A stretch of DNA of 29,927 nt, from NCBI GenBank assembly GCA_001871075.1, contig MNUP01000032.1:1-29927 (forward strand). Reading direction: 5' to 3'. Source of the DNA: Candidatus Desantisbacteria bacterium CG1_02_49_89. Its GTDB lineage: Bacteria > Desantisbacteria > UBA1551. The first letter of the stretch is position 1. Every line of letters starts with the position of its first letter. The translations under genes and the position numbers were made by a program. Below, in pieces: positions 1 through 7,858 of the stretch. A model generated the notes under the pieces. The model had not been told where the DNA came from. It searched no databases and worked only from the letters and a program-made list of their open reading frames with translations.

Positions 1-853
1 CATCCTTATTATTGTTCTTTATCATCTTTACATTCCCGGCAATTTTTTTGTCTTCGGTTTTAAACCGGCGCTGCAATTTTTTAATGTCCTCCTCCGGAGG
101 CAATGCCTCGGGTTTTATGCCGTTTTTCCCAAGCAGATCCCGGACATCCTTATTATTCTTTACGTGCTCGCCTGTAATAGCCTGCTCGCCGCGCAGATCA
201 TTCTTTTTTGTATTAAAACTGGTAATTTCCGCGGCAAAATCTTTGGCTTTAATGGTTATGGTCGGTAAAAAATCAGCTAATGGCCGCTTATCCGGTATGC
301 CAAGTTTCTTTTTCATTTCCAGCGTAGTATATCCGCCAAAAAGCGCATGGTCACCCTTGCTGCGCAACCGCGCGAAACCTTCTCCGTCAACGCCTCGCTC
401 ATAAACAATACCTGAAAGCTTTGATTCAGTATCAGCCAGCCTTTCGCGCGCGCGTATCCGCTCTGCTAACGCAATACGCTCTTCCAGTAATTCCTGCCTG
501 CGGGTCTGAATAGCGAAATAGCTTTGAGCGAAAGCGATCTGTTCCTTGCCGGAATCGCCATTTTGAGCAATAAGATAACAAGCGTAGCGGGTAAGCATAA
601 TGTCGTCGACCTGACGTTCACTGCCCGAACCAAGCTTGACCATTTTGTTGACATCAACGAAATGGTCCGCGATGCTCTGCCTGGAATTAAAACACGCGGT
701 CTTAGCCTTTTCAACAACCAGCAAGAAATTACGCCAGTCCGTATAATCCAATAATTTTTGCAGATCCCTCGCCATCCAATATTCAACACTTTTCTGGGTA
801 TACGCTGACTCCTCGAATATTTTATTTAACTGGATAATGATCTCTTTTTTCAC
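1..853 (-). CDS. dinD: DNA-damage-inducible protein D (DinD), 3' end cut by window edge
   Basis: Translating the minus strand from a GTG at 853-851 gives an uninterrupted reading frame to the window edge (about 284 residues). A GAAGGAG ribosome site lies 7 nt upstream. The protein follows DinD along its length: an N-terminal block with WMARDLQKLLDYTDWRNF, then DHFVDVNKMVKLGSGSERQV, LTRYACYLIAQNGD, YFAIQTRRQELLEERIALAE, DHALFGGYTTLEMKKKLGI, and a C-terminal EALPPEEDIKKLQRRF. Known DinD proteins are about 270-280 residues, so little should be missing beyond the edge. In Escherichia coli, DinD is SOS-induced and modulates RecA filament activity; in other phyla it is often on mobile or accessory DNA. 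No LexA box is evident in the short upstream region. The neighbouring 737 bp of repeats and a tRNA fragment fit an accessory-DNA boundary (inference). Confidence 0.9.
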   Translation of the reverse strand, partial: MKKEIIIQLNKIFEESAYTQKSVEYWMARDLQKLLDYTDWRNFLLVVEKAKTACFNSRQSIADHFVDVNKMVKLGSGSERQVDDIMLTRYACYLIAQNGDSGKEQIAFAQSYFAIQTRRQELLEERIALAERIRARERLADTESKLSGIVYERGVDGEGFARLRSKGDHALFGGYTTLEMKKKLGIPDKRPLADFLPTITIKAKDFAAEITSFNTKKNDLRGEQAITGEHVKNNKDVRDLLGKNGIKPEALPPEEDIKKLQRRFKTEDKKIAGNVKMIKNNNKD

Positions 854-966
854 GATTTATCTCCTTCTGTATAAAAGCTTGGGTGCCTGGTCTTGGCCCG
901 CCCGTAAGACGGGCGAAACCTTCGCGGCTACATTAGGTGCGTTCGGGGAACGGACCCTGCAAATAC

Positions 967-1049
967 ACGCAACCTCCCTCCTTAAAGATTGGCGGGTCTT
1001 CGAAAAGGTTGCGGCTACCTCAGGGGCAAGCAAGCTTGCCCCTACGCGA
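967..1049 (+). repeat. 83-bp exact direct repeat, copy 1
   Basis: This segment is identical base for base to 1343-1425. It starts ACGCAACCTCCCTCC and ends GCCCCTACGCGA. It contains the phrase CTTAAAGATTGGCGGG and the palindrome GGGGCAAGC-AA-GCTTGCCCC at 1023-1042. Confidence 0.95.
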
Positions 1050-1086
1050 AAAGCAACCATATTCGGGCGTGATCCTCCAAACTGAC

Positions 1087-1113
1087 TGGCGGACAGGGGA
1101 ATTGAACCCCTAC
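1087..1113 (-). pseudogene. Orphan 3' end of a tRNA (T arm plus acceptor strand)
   Basis: Read on the minus strand, 1111-1095 forms a perfect T arm, AGGGG-TTCAATT-CCCCT, with the T-loop bases expected of a tRNA. It is followed by GTCCGCC and a discriminator A, as in a 3' acceptor strand. No matching 5' acceptor strand (GGCGGAC or a close variant), D arm or anticodon arm occurs 60-95 nt upstream, and CCA is not encoded. The rest of the tRNA has been replaced by an unrelated hairpin. It is best read as a tRNA remnant, possibly an attachment-site scar of an integrated element. Confidence 0.55.
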
Positions 1114-1122
1114 AAAGCTTAT

Positions 1123-1154
1123 AGGATACCACTTTTGCCCAAAAGTGGTGTCCT
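1123..1154. repeat. 14-bp stem hairpin beside the tRNA fragment
   Basis: 1123-1136 (AGGATACCACTTTT) pairs with 1141-1154 (AAAAGTGGTGTCCT) through 14 base pairs including one G-T pair, with a GCCC loop. A third, partial ACCACTTT copy follows at 1162-1169. There is no T run after either side, so it is not an obvious intrinsic terminator. Confidence 0.7.
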
Positions 1155-1342
1155 TTATAATACCACTTTAGGTGACACTTTTATTAACTGTATGACCGCT
1201 CAAAGACCGCTATAAGAATCCCTCTGTGTCTCCCTTTATAAAAGGGAGAGCGGGCGTGATGAATCACGCCCCTACAAACGCAAACCTCCCTCCTTAAATT
1301 GGCCTGGAAGGGGAAATAATGGGGACGGGTTCATTTATTTCA

Positions 1343-1425
1343 ACGCAACCTCCCTCCTTAAAGATTGGCGGGTCTTCGAAAAGGTTGCGGCTACCTCAGG
1401 GGCAAGCAAGCTTGCCCCTACGCGA
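1343..1425 (+). repeat. 83-bp exact direct repeat, copy 2
   Basis: Identical to 967-1049 with no substitutions over 83 bp. The copies are 376 bp apart start to start. Perfect identity in non-coding DNA suggests recent duplication or gene conversion. Confidence 0.95.
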
Positions 1426-1602
1426 CACATAAATAGCAGAGCCCTCCATAAAAATTGGCGGATTTTCAACAAGCTCTGCCGCTACAGAAATACGCAAGCC
1501 TAAAGGCTTGCCCTACGAAAAATAGGATATAATGTGCGACGAAACGTCGCACCGCTACAAAACGCAGGCTGAAGCCTGCGGCTATCATCCCCTCACCTTA
1601 AT

Positions 1603-4557
1603 TTATTTAACCAGAAGGAGCTTCCAGGCGAAAGCCCTGAGGTTAATTGTGAATTCCTGCCCGGCCAGGGGAATTGCATCGCCTGTCAGCGCGTTTGAAA
1701 CCTCAAAACCTTTTTTCAATTTCAGTTTAAGGGGATCCAGTTTTATAACTGCATCCATGGTGCTGTCGGTCAGGTTCGAGACAACGATCAAAGCTCCCTT
1801 TTCATTCCTGCTGTATATGCTCGCCTTGACCCCTTCGGGGCAGGTTATATAACCTTCGTTTTTCCAGTATGGAAGCCACGCGCAGTCTTTCTCGCCCACG
1901 CCGAAATTTTCCTGGGCTTTCCAGACCTTGGTCACCACAGAGGTCGGGGACGGGCGGCAGGCAATGTCGTGGAGCAGGGTTATCGAAAGCGCTGCTTCAA
2001 GGCTCCATTTCCCGCCTGGATAGACCAGGAACTGTGTCGGGATCCCCCAGTTCGTTCCCATAAACTCAGCCCTGAAAGCGCCCAGGGGGAAGACCTCAAG
2101 GATCTCACTCTTGGTTTTGCACTGCGCGAGCCTTGCCTGCATCCATTCGCCGTCCCACAAAGAAGTAGCGAAGGATATCGTTGGAGCTATGACGCAGGTT
2201 GAGTTGTGCGCGTCCACGAACCCGCCGTTCTTCGTGCAGACGGCGTTCAGCCTTTTCATTATGCTGCGCACCGCGAATATCGGGTAGGTGGTTTTGACCT
2301 TTCCGTCCTTTACGTACCCGCACCCGTGCGCGGCGTTCGCGCAATCCCATGGCTCAACTGTGCCGTCAAGATAAACGCCGTCTATGTGGTATTTGTCGAT
2401 TATGTCCTGCACTCCCTGGACTATGAAATCCTGCCAGATGCTGTTATAGCAAACGATGTAATCTACCTGGGTGGGCTTGCGCGTGTACCCGCCCTTTTTC
2501 CCGCCTCCCGCGTCCTTGCACAGGACTTCATCCCTGCAAAGGTTCCATTCCGGGGCGATGTTGGATAATTCATACCCGAAATAGACCAGGAGCTTCATTC
2601 CGAGGCGGTGACATTCGGAAACAAGGCTTTTCAGCTCTTCGGCGTGCATTTCACCGGGATAATTCTGGATATCCGTCCAGTGCTCGTGGAAAACTATGGT
2701 ATTCACCCCGTCCTTTTTAAGCTTCGCGAGCTGTGACAGCGGGGCGGTATTGTTAGGTGTCGCGGCAGGCGGCTTTTCGATGCCGTAATTGGCGCCGTGC
2801 GCGATGCGCCAGTAGCGCCATCCTTCAGGATATTTCTTTACCGGAGTTCCCTGGAACCCGAAAGTATAGGTCAGGGGCGAATCCGCCTGCAGCGGGGTGG
2901 AAATAATGGAGATGCGCATTGTAACCATATCCTCGCCCATCTCAGCTCTTATCACGCTGTTCTCGTTCCTGTTATTCCATCCCTTGTCGGATTCCGCGAA
3001 CCAGCCGAAACCGAGGTCCTCGTTCCCCAGCCAGAAGAACGGGGCGAACTGCATCGCCATGTTGTTCTTTAATTCCCCGGTATTCTTGGGCTGGCCGTTA
3101 AACGCGGGCCAGTAATTGAAAAGCGCGGCGAATTCTTTTTTGATAGGGACCAAAAGAGCAAGCTTGTCAATGGATAGTTTTTCTTTCGGGCTCAAAGTAA
3201 GGTCTATCCTTATCATTCCGTCGTATTCTATGAGAACGTCAGCTGAAACGTCCAGAGCGCCGTATTTGCCTGACGCTTTCATTATTACCTTTGAAGGGCT
3301 TTTTGTTACCACGGCCAGGCTCTGGCCTGAAAGCGCGACCGGCTTTTTGTCTATGACAGTTTCCAGAGTTATGGGTCCGGAGAGTATAGAGCTGCCCTGA
3401 TTAATAACAGCAGAAGGCAGGAACGAGCCTGAGAAATCATATGTTCTGCCCCAGCATTTGACTTTCTGGCCGTCAATTTCCATCGGGGTCCAGGGAGCAA
3501 ACACTTCATCGGTTATTCCGGCTTTTGAACCGATCCAGGGATAAACGGCAATACCGAGTTTGCTGCTTGCCTCGGTAAGAACCTTGTCTTTTTTATCAAT
3601 AAGCGATGCCTTTATTTCGTATTCGCCTGCCGGAAGGTCCGCTATACCGAGTTCTGTTTCAACCCTGTATTTCGCGTCAAACTCCTTTATCTGCCCGGTC
3701 TTCAAGATCTTCCCTTCAGGAGAAACGAGCTCCACTTTCGCTTTCAGGTCCGTAGGCTTTAAAGAGCCAAACTCCTTTTTTGACGCTCCGAGCTTCACAA
3801 CCGCGGTCTTTTTGACAAGGGGATACGGCACGACCTCCATGCTCAGGCCCGGGTACTGGATGGGCGCGACCTTTATCTCTTTCCCTTCTTTCTTTGCGGA
3901 CACCGCGTAAGCGTAGATCTTCACTTCGTCAAGGTCGCCGTTGAAATCATCCCCCCAGCTCCTGCCTATCTTTATAGGGCTGTTGTTATTAAGGTCACCT
4001 TTCGTGCTGTCCGAAGCCTCGCCTGCCTGGATGCCGTCCACATACAAATACAGTTTCCTGTTATCGCCGTCCCTCACGCCCAGGATGTGGTGCCATTTTC
4101 CGTCAGTAAGGTTCGCTGACACTATCCCTGCCATCGAGGAGCCGTCCCAGTTCCTGAAATGGATCTCTCCCCCGGCAAGCTGGTCAAAGGTAAAAGGATA
4201 CGTGTTGCCTACTTTCCCGAGGAAGTGCGCGTCCGGCGCGGGCCTCTTCGAACTTTTAAACCAGAACTCGATGGAATAGTCGTCGTTCTCACCGCCGATG
4301 TCAATGCTGTCGGAATGCGGGACCTCAACGTAATCGTTCTCTCCTCTGAAAGAAAGCGCGGAATTGCTGACCCCGGTTATCCATCTGGCATCATGTATTG
4401 TCCCGTCATTTCCTTTACCGGAAATATCTTTTACGGTATCCCCGCTGCCCTCGTCAAAATTCCACCAGCCCCACAGTTCCTTTCCCGCCGCGCGAACCTG
4501 GCAACAGGAAGCAACGCAAAAACCGAGAACAAATAACAGCAAAACAGAGTTTTTCAT
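1603..4557 (-). CDS. Secreted LamG-domain glycosidase-like protein (GH123/DUF6067-like)
   Basis: The protein has 984 residues. The ATG at 4557 has GGAG 5 nt upstream. An N-terminal export signal (MKNSVLLLFVLGFCVASCCQ) contains VASC at 15-18, which could serve as a lipobox; the alternative is signal peptidase I cleavage after VRA at 21-23. Residues about 27-220 are a LamG/concanavalin-like jelly roll, recognisable from WWNFDEGSGDTVKDISGKGN, YSIEFWFKS, WHHILGV, LYVDG and the closing GDLDEVKIYAYAVS. Residues about 340-575 are beta-rich, with FFWLGNEDLGFGWFAESDKG at 508-526 as in GH123 N-terminal/DUF6067-type proteins. Residues about 576-900 look like a TIM barrel, with VFHEHWTDIQ (622-631) and DGVYLDGTVEPWD (726-738). 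The role is probably cell-surface carbohydrate binding and hydrolysis; the substrate is unknown. It is the only clearly exported carbohydrate-active protein of the window. Confidence 0.75.
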   Translation of the reverse strand: MKNSVLLLFVLGFCVASCCQVRAAGKELWGWWNFDEGSGDTVKDISGKGNDGTIHDARWITGVSNSALSFRGENDYVEVPHSDSIDIGGENDDYSIEFWFKSSKRPAPDAHFLGKVGNTYPFTFDQLAGGEIHFRNWDGSSMAGIVSANLTDGKWHHILGVRDGDNRKLYLYVDGIQAGEASDSTKGDLNNNSPIKIGRSWGDDFNGDLDEVKIYAYAVSAKKEGKEIKVAPIQYPGLSMEVVPYPLVKKTAVVKLGASKKEFGSLKPTDLKAKVELVSPEGKILKTGQIKEFDAKYRVETELGIADLPAGEYEIKASLIDKKDKVLTEASSKLGIAVYPWIGSKAGITDEVFAPWTPMEIDGQKVKCWGRTYDFSGSFLPSAVINQGSSILSGPITLETVIDKKPVALSGQSLAVVTKSPSKVIMKASGKYGALDVSADVLIEYDGMIRIDLTLSPKEKLSIDKLALLVPIKKEFAALFNYWPAFNGQPKNTGELKNNMAMQFAPFFWLGNEDLGFGWFAESDKGWNNRNENSVIRAEMGEDMVTMRISIISTPLQADSPLTYTFGFQGTPVKKYPEGWRYWRIAHGANYGIEKPPAATPNNTAPLSQLAKLKKDGVNTIVFHEHWTDIQNYPGEMHAEELKSLVSECHRLGMKLLVYFGYELSNIAPEWNLCRDEVLCKDAGGGKKGGYTRKPTQVDYIVCYNSIWQDFIVQGVQDIIDKYHIDGVYLDGTVEPWDCANAAHGCGYVKDGKVKTTYPIFAVRSIMKRLNAVCTKNGGFVDAHNSTCVIAPTISFATSLWDGEWMQARLAQCKTKSEILEVFPLGAFRAEFMGTNWGIPTQFLVYPGGKWSLEAALSITLLHDIACRPSPTSVVTKVWKAQENFGVGEKDCAWLPYWKNEGYITCPEGVKASIYSRNEKGALIVVSNLTDSTMDAVIKLDPLKLKLKKGFEVSNALTGDAIPLAGQEFTINLRAFAWKLLLVK

Positions 4558-4843
4558 GTTTCTCCTTTTATTTAATGATGATTACGGTGATTTCAAAATT
4601 AACCACAGAGGCACGGAGGCACAGAGAAATACATTTTTGCCACTGTCCGCCCGTCTTTACAGCGGGCGAGACCTCGCCCCGATGGCCATCGGGGCGGGAA
4701 GGTACTGAGATAGATTGCTTCGTTTTTACTCGCAATGACCTTTCAGTGAATTCAGTGAACTCAGTGGCTAATTTCAGATTTTACTATGACTCTTTGACTC
4801 GGCGCCTGCCCGCCCTTGTCCGCCAATTTTTAAGGAGGAAATC
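4558..4843. repeat. Repeat-filled spacer upstream of the LamG protein gene
   Basis: In order it holds GATTACGGTGATT, CACAGAGGCACGGAGGCA, a double-hairpin element (4648-4696), a truncated end of the TCGCAATGA element (about 4711-4740), ACTCAGTGGCTAA-type repeats, and a reverse copy of the phrase CTCCTTAAAAATTGGCGG (4824-4842). Each of these recurs elsewhere in the window. No gene is seen. Confidence 0.8.
4648..4696. repeat. Double-hairpin palindromic element, copy 1
   Basis: CGCCCG (4648-4653) pairs with CGGGCG (4663-4668). The core GGGCGAGACCTCGCCC (4664-4679) is itself an inverted repeat. A perfect 22-bp palindrome (4675-4696, half-site CGCCCCGATGG) follows. Related copies are at 10665-10715, 16019-16070, 18548-18596 and 24905-24956. 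Confidence 0.85.
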
Positions 4844-6253
4844 TTACTGGGCGGGACTCTCTGACTCTTTATTTAAGCGGGCGGGCTTGATGGTCCAGGA
4901 CTGCAGCTTCGCCCACCTTATGATATTCTTTCCCTCAAAGCCCTGCACGAACAGCCACTGGTCCTTGTATTTCAGGTTTTCAAAGTCCCCTGATTTAACC
5001 GCCTGGGGATAGTTATCCGCGCTTTCGATCTTAACAGTCTTCGCCGCGGGTTTCAGCATTGCTGCCGCCATCGACCTTATGAAGCTGCCCGGGCCTACGC
5101 GCGCGCTGCCGATCTTTATTTCAGACGGCACGCGCTTGAATCCCTTTACGTACTGATTTACTTCAGCGCATTTCCTGAGGAACTCGGTTTTTTTAAGTTC
5201 TATCTTTCCTTTGAAATCCGGGAAATCCGAAACAGGCCCTGCTGTTTTTTGCAAAGGGATGCAGGCAGGCAGGGAACGTTTTTTAAGCAGAATCTCAAGC
5301 GCGGATGAAAAAAGGGAAAAGATCTCGGCAGGGGAAAAATATCCTTTGCCCGGTTTCGTATAACCCAACTCTTTCACCGTGCTCTCGGCAAGGGACCTCA
5401 GTTCCTTCAACGCGACCTTTTCTTTCGCGGGAAGTTTATACTGCCTGTAAAGCTCCCCGTACGTGATCACTTCCACGCCCGGCTTCGCGAGCACCCAGTC
5501 AGTAAAATCCGTTATACCTTTTTTCAGGCTTTCAAACGCCGCCTGCGGGCGCAGGGCCGCGGGTTTCCACGCCCACGGAGCGGTATTCCTTCCGTTGAAA
5601 TTCACGCCGTCCCAGAATTCCGCCGCCACGAGCTTGCAGGGATGGGTTCCCAGGACTATCAAACCGTCAGGAAGGTTCTTTTCTTTTTCATAAATGCGCT
5701 CAAAGCCGGCCTTCATTTTTTCAAAATCGCCTGTTTCAAAGTAATCATCGAACCCAAGGTTCCAGAGGATCCCTTCAAGCGCGGAGCAGTACCAAAGCGG
5801 CTTCAGTTTTGACAGAGAAGAAAGGAAAGTCCAGGTCATAACCGGGATCCCCATCTGGCACATCGCGTAAAGGACCTGGGGGGCGAACGAACCGCCGGGC
5901 TGCATGTACGAAGACGGGTGCTGGCCGAATATGTCCTCAACATCTTTTATCCCTTCCGCTTCCTTCCTTATAACCTCGTTTATCCCGTCGTCCCAGTCCA
6001 TCGTGTCAAGGTATTCCGGGAACGTGGGATGCACGGAATGGACGTTGGAATGGTAGTCTGCCTCGTTCCCGCTCACAAGATTAATGATGTCCCCGCGCTT
6101 CCTTGCCTTAAGTGCCCTGGCGTATTCGGCGACAACATTGAAGCATCCCCTGATCTTTCTTTCGGCAAAGAGCTTCGCCCAGAACTCCACGGCATCGTCG
6201 TGCTGCGGGGTGATGTAGTCTTCGGTATCCAGGGAAAAAATTACGCGCACCAT
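4844..6253 (-). CDS. NodB-like polysaccharide deacetylase family protein
   Basis: The protein has 469 residues. I place the start at the ATG at 6253 because GGAG lies 5 nt upstream and the protein then opens directly with the first strand of the fold; a TTG at 6268 is less likely. The N-terminal half (1-275) is a NodB/CE4-type barrel. It has motif 1 FSLDTEDY (D9, D12) and motif 2 HSNVHSVHP (H68, H72), the metal-site residues of the family, plus QPGGSFAPQVL and a late VITYGELY strand. Residues about 280-400 form a second region, with KCAEVNQYVKGFKRVPSEIK and IGSARVGPGSFIRSMAAAML, resembling pseudomurein-binding-type repeats (tentative). There is no signal peptide, so a cytoplasmic role, for example on sugar or lipid-linked intermediates, is more likely than wall modification. 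The last residues, NKESESPAQ, are encoded by spacer-type repeat sequence. Confidence 0.75.
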   Translation of the reverse strand: MVRVIFSLDTEDYITPQHDDAVEFWAKLFAERKIRGCFNVVAEYARALKARKRGDIINLVSGNEADYHSNVHSVHPTFPEYLDTMDWDDGINEVIRKEAEGIKDVEDIFGQHPSSYMQPGGSFAPQVLYAMCQMGIPVMTWTFLSSLSKLKPLWYCSALEGILWNLGFDDYFETGDFEKMKAGFERIYEKEKNLPDGLIVLGTHPCKLVAAEFWDGVNFNGRNTAPWAWKPAALRPQAAFESLKKGITDFTDWVLAKPGVEVITYGELYRQYKLPAKEKVALKELRSLAESTVKELGYTKPGKGYFSPAEIFSLFSSALEILLKKRSLPACIPLQKTAGPVSDFPDFKGKIELKKTEFLRKCAEVNQYVKGFKRVPSEIKIGSARVGPGSFIRSMAAAMLKPAAKTVKIESADNYPQAVKSGDFENLKYKDQWLFVQGFEGKNIIRWAKLQSWTIKPARLNKESESPAQ

Positions 6254-6268
6254 AAAAACTCCATTCAA

Positions 6269-6403
6269 AATAAGTTTACAGAGTTTACACAGGTTACAGA
6301 GGTTACAGAGTAAAAGCCGGATACAATAGTTTACAGAGTTTACAGAGTTTTAAAACTTATGACTTTGTAAACTTTATAAACTATGTAAACTATGTAAACT
6401 GTT
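6269..6403. repeat. Tract of 9-bp TTTACAGAG-type repeats
   Basis: Almost the whole spacer consists of variants of TTTACAGAG, on the plus strand from 6274 to 6345, then of AACTATGTA-type units (the same words reversed) from 6365 to 6402. The two halves can pair as a large imperfect inverted repeat. The same words recur at 21640-21690, 24449-24488, 25075-25115 and 26228-26268. Confidence 0.85.
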
Positions 6404-7741
6404 TTACAGGATTTTAACTGTCCTGAACTGCGGGAGGTAATCCTCGTTCTTATAAAGCAGCTCCTGCGTCATCTTCTTGATCTCGCGCAATGAAAGGACC
6501 GCGGCTGAAAGCGGGTCATAGCAGATCGCCCTGTAAACAAGGGTCGGGTCCCCGGTCAGCGCCGCCTCCACAGCCATCTCCTCCACGGCTATGCTCACAT
6601 TGTTCAGCGCCGCGCACTGGGGCGGAAGCGGGCCGACGTAAGCCGCGTTGAACCCCTTCCTGTTCGCGACAACAGGCACTTCAACGCACGCGTCCTGCGG
6701 GAGATTCGGTATTAATCCCTTATTGGGCACGTTGCCGTTGAATTCGTACATCTCTCCTCCCATATAGGAATTGACTATCGCGGACGCGTATTCAGCTCCC
6801 CTGTCAAGAGAGAACGGAGCTCCTTCCCTGAACCATTTCCTGACGTCTTCCTTCCAGTGTTTGTCGGCGTGCAGGTAATGCTTGACTATGTAGGCGTATT
6901 CCCCGGCGTTCCAGCCAGAGCCCTTGATCGGCGTGCAGTATTTCTTTATCAGGTCCGGGCGCTTCCTGAACCACCAGTTATATTCGGAATTGTGGCCGCT
7001 GGATTCGGTGACGTAGTAACCCAGGGCAAGGAACATTTCGTTGCGCACAAGCTCCTCGTTGTAGATCTTCTTATTCGTGAGCACGGCCTTCCGCAGCTTC
7101 GGGTAAACATCCTTGTGGTCGCACTCATACTTGATGAACCACGACTGGTGGTTGATGCCCGCGCACACGTAGGTGACCTTGTCCATCGGGACCTTTGCCC
7201 AGCTGGCTATCTGCCACGCTGTTCCCTGAACGCTGTGGCAGAGCCCGGAGAGCTTTATAAAAGATCTTCTCTGCATCGCCCTGCACAGCATTGCCATAGG
7301 ATTGGTATAGTTAAGGAAGATCGCGTTGGGGCACAGCTCTTCCATATCCTTGCAGATGCTGACCATCACGGGGATCGTGCGCAGCGCCCTGAAAACACCC
7401 GATATGCTGCGGGTATCCCCGATATTGGTGTCAACACCGTATTTCTTGGGGATCTCGATGTCATGCCTCCACACCTGCACAGGCGCGGCAAGGATCGTGC
7501 ACATAACCGCGTCAGCGCCTTTCAGCGCTTCCCTCCTGTTCAGGGTCGCTATCACCTTTGCCGGGTACTTGCCCCTGTCAACGATGATCTGCACCGCTTT
7601 CCTGGCGAACTCAAGCCGCTCCCTGTTAACGTCCATGAGCACAAGCGTTGAATCCTTCAGCAATGGATACGTAAGAACGTCCCTTACCAGCCCCCTCGTA
7701 AAACCCAGACTGCCCGCACCGATGAAAACGATCCTCGCCAT
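6404..7741 (-). CDS. Glycoside hydrolase family 4 (alpha-galactosidase/alpha-glucosidase type)
   Basis: The protein has 445 residues, the usual family length. The ATG at 7741 has GGAGG 6 nt upstream. GH4 enzymes cleave glycosides by an NAD- and Mn-dependent redox elimination mechanism in the cytoplasm. Visible family features are the N-terminal Rossmann fold ([15 protein letters not shown], 4-18), the acidic ribose-binding D37 in [28 protein letters not shown] (108-124), NYTNPMAM (144-151), the CHS motif with the metal-ligand cysteine C168, and GINHQSWF with H198. A CHS motif points to the MelA/AglA side of the family rather than the phospho-glucosidases. There is no export signal. It lies beside a sugar isomerase and a deacetylase-like protein, so a role on imported alpha-linked oligosaccharides is likely. 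Confidence 0.9.
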   Translation of the reverse strand: MARIVFIGAGSLGFTRGLVRDVLTYPLLKDSTLVLMDVNRERLEFARKAVQIIVDRGKYPAKVIATLNRREALKGADAVMCTILAAPVQVWRHDIEIPKKYGVDTNIGDTRSISGVFRALRTIPVMVSICKDMEELCPNAIFLNYTNPMAMLCRAMQRRSFIKLSGLCHSVQGTAWQIASWAKVPMDKVTYVCAGINHQSWFIKYECDHKDVYPKLRKAVLTNKKIYNEELVRNEMFLALGYYVTESSGHNSEYNWWFRKRPDLIKKYCTPIKGSGWNAGEYAYIVKHYLHADKHWKEDVRKWFREGAPFSLDRGAEYASAIVNSYMGGEMYEFNGNVPNKGLIPNLPQDACVEVPVVANRKGFNAAYVGPLPPQCAALNNVSIAVEEMAVEAALTGDPTLVYRAICYDPLSAAVLSLREIKKMTQELLYKNEDYLPQFRTVKIL

Positions 7742-7750
7742 TTGGCCTCC

Positions 7751-7857
7751 GATTCAGTGTCAACGTGTCAACGTGTCAACGTGTCAAAGTTAAAGCTTTA
7801 AATCGAAATCCTTGCAGTTGCTCTGACACGCTGATACGCTAATACTCTGACACGCAT
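7751..7857. repeat. Inverted repeat of 9-bp CGTGTCAAC units
   Basis: The left side (7755-7787) is four GTGTCAAC-type units. The right side (7821-7856) is the reverse complement (TGACACGCTGATACG and related units). The 33-bp centre includes ATCCTTGCAGTTGCT, the reverse complement of the AGCAAC-GCAAGGA phrase also found at 27076-27090. It fills nearly the whole spacer between the GH4 and isomerase genes. Confidence 0.8.
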
Positions 7858-7858
7858 T

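Larger units (their letters stand above)
866..1602. repeat. Gene-free repeat cluster between dinD and the LamG protein
   Basis: No convincing gene lies here; short open frames do not resemble proteins. The stretch contains an exact 83-bp direct duplication, several copies of the phrase CTCCTTAAAGATTGGCGG, and a series of short hairpins with different arms, mostly followed by CCTAC or GCTAC. Examples are 1023-1042, 1252-1271, 1494-1511, 1534-1552 and 1563-1580. A half copy of a CTCCC...GGGAG hairpin lies at 1221-1248, and a CGCCCG...CGGGCG hairpin at about 901-917. A tRNA 3' fragment and a 14-bp hairpin are listed separately. Confidence 0.85.

Noticed and set aside
524-789. Open frames overlapping the left edge on both strands
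   Set aside because: They are shadows of the dinD frame, which is continuous and clearly recognisable on the minus strand.
1085-1176. A complete tRNA gene ending at 1087 on the minus strand
   Set aside because: Only the T arm and 3' acceptor strand are present; no 5' acceptor partner, D arm or anticodon arm can be drawn.
837-1215. Small open frames on both strands in the repeat cluster
   Set aside because: They run through duplicated and palindromic sequence, lack ribosome sites and have protein-unlike composition.
6269-6403. Tandem 9-bp units that might suggest a CRISPR array
   Set aside because: Units are too short and have no unique spacers of regular length; there are no cas genes in the window.
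6857-7651. Long plus-strand open frame opposite the GH4 gene
   Set aside because: The GH4 frame has all family motifs; the opposite frame is a codon-bias shadow without recognisable domains.
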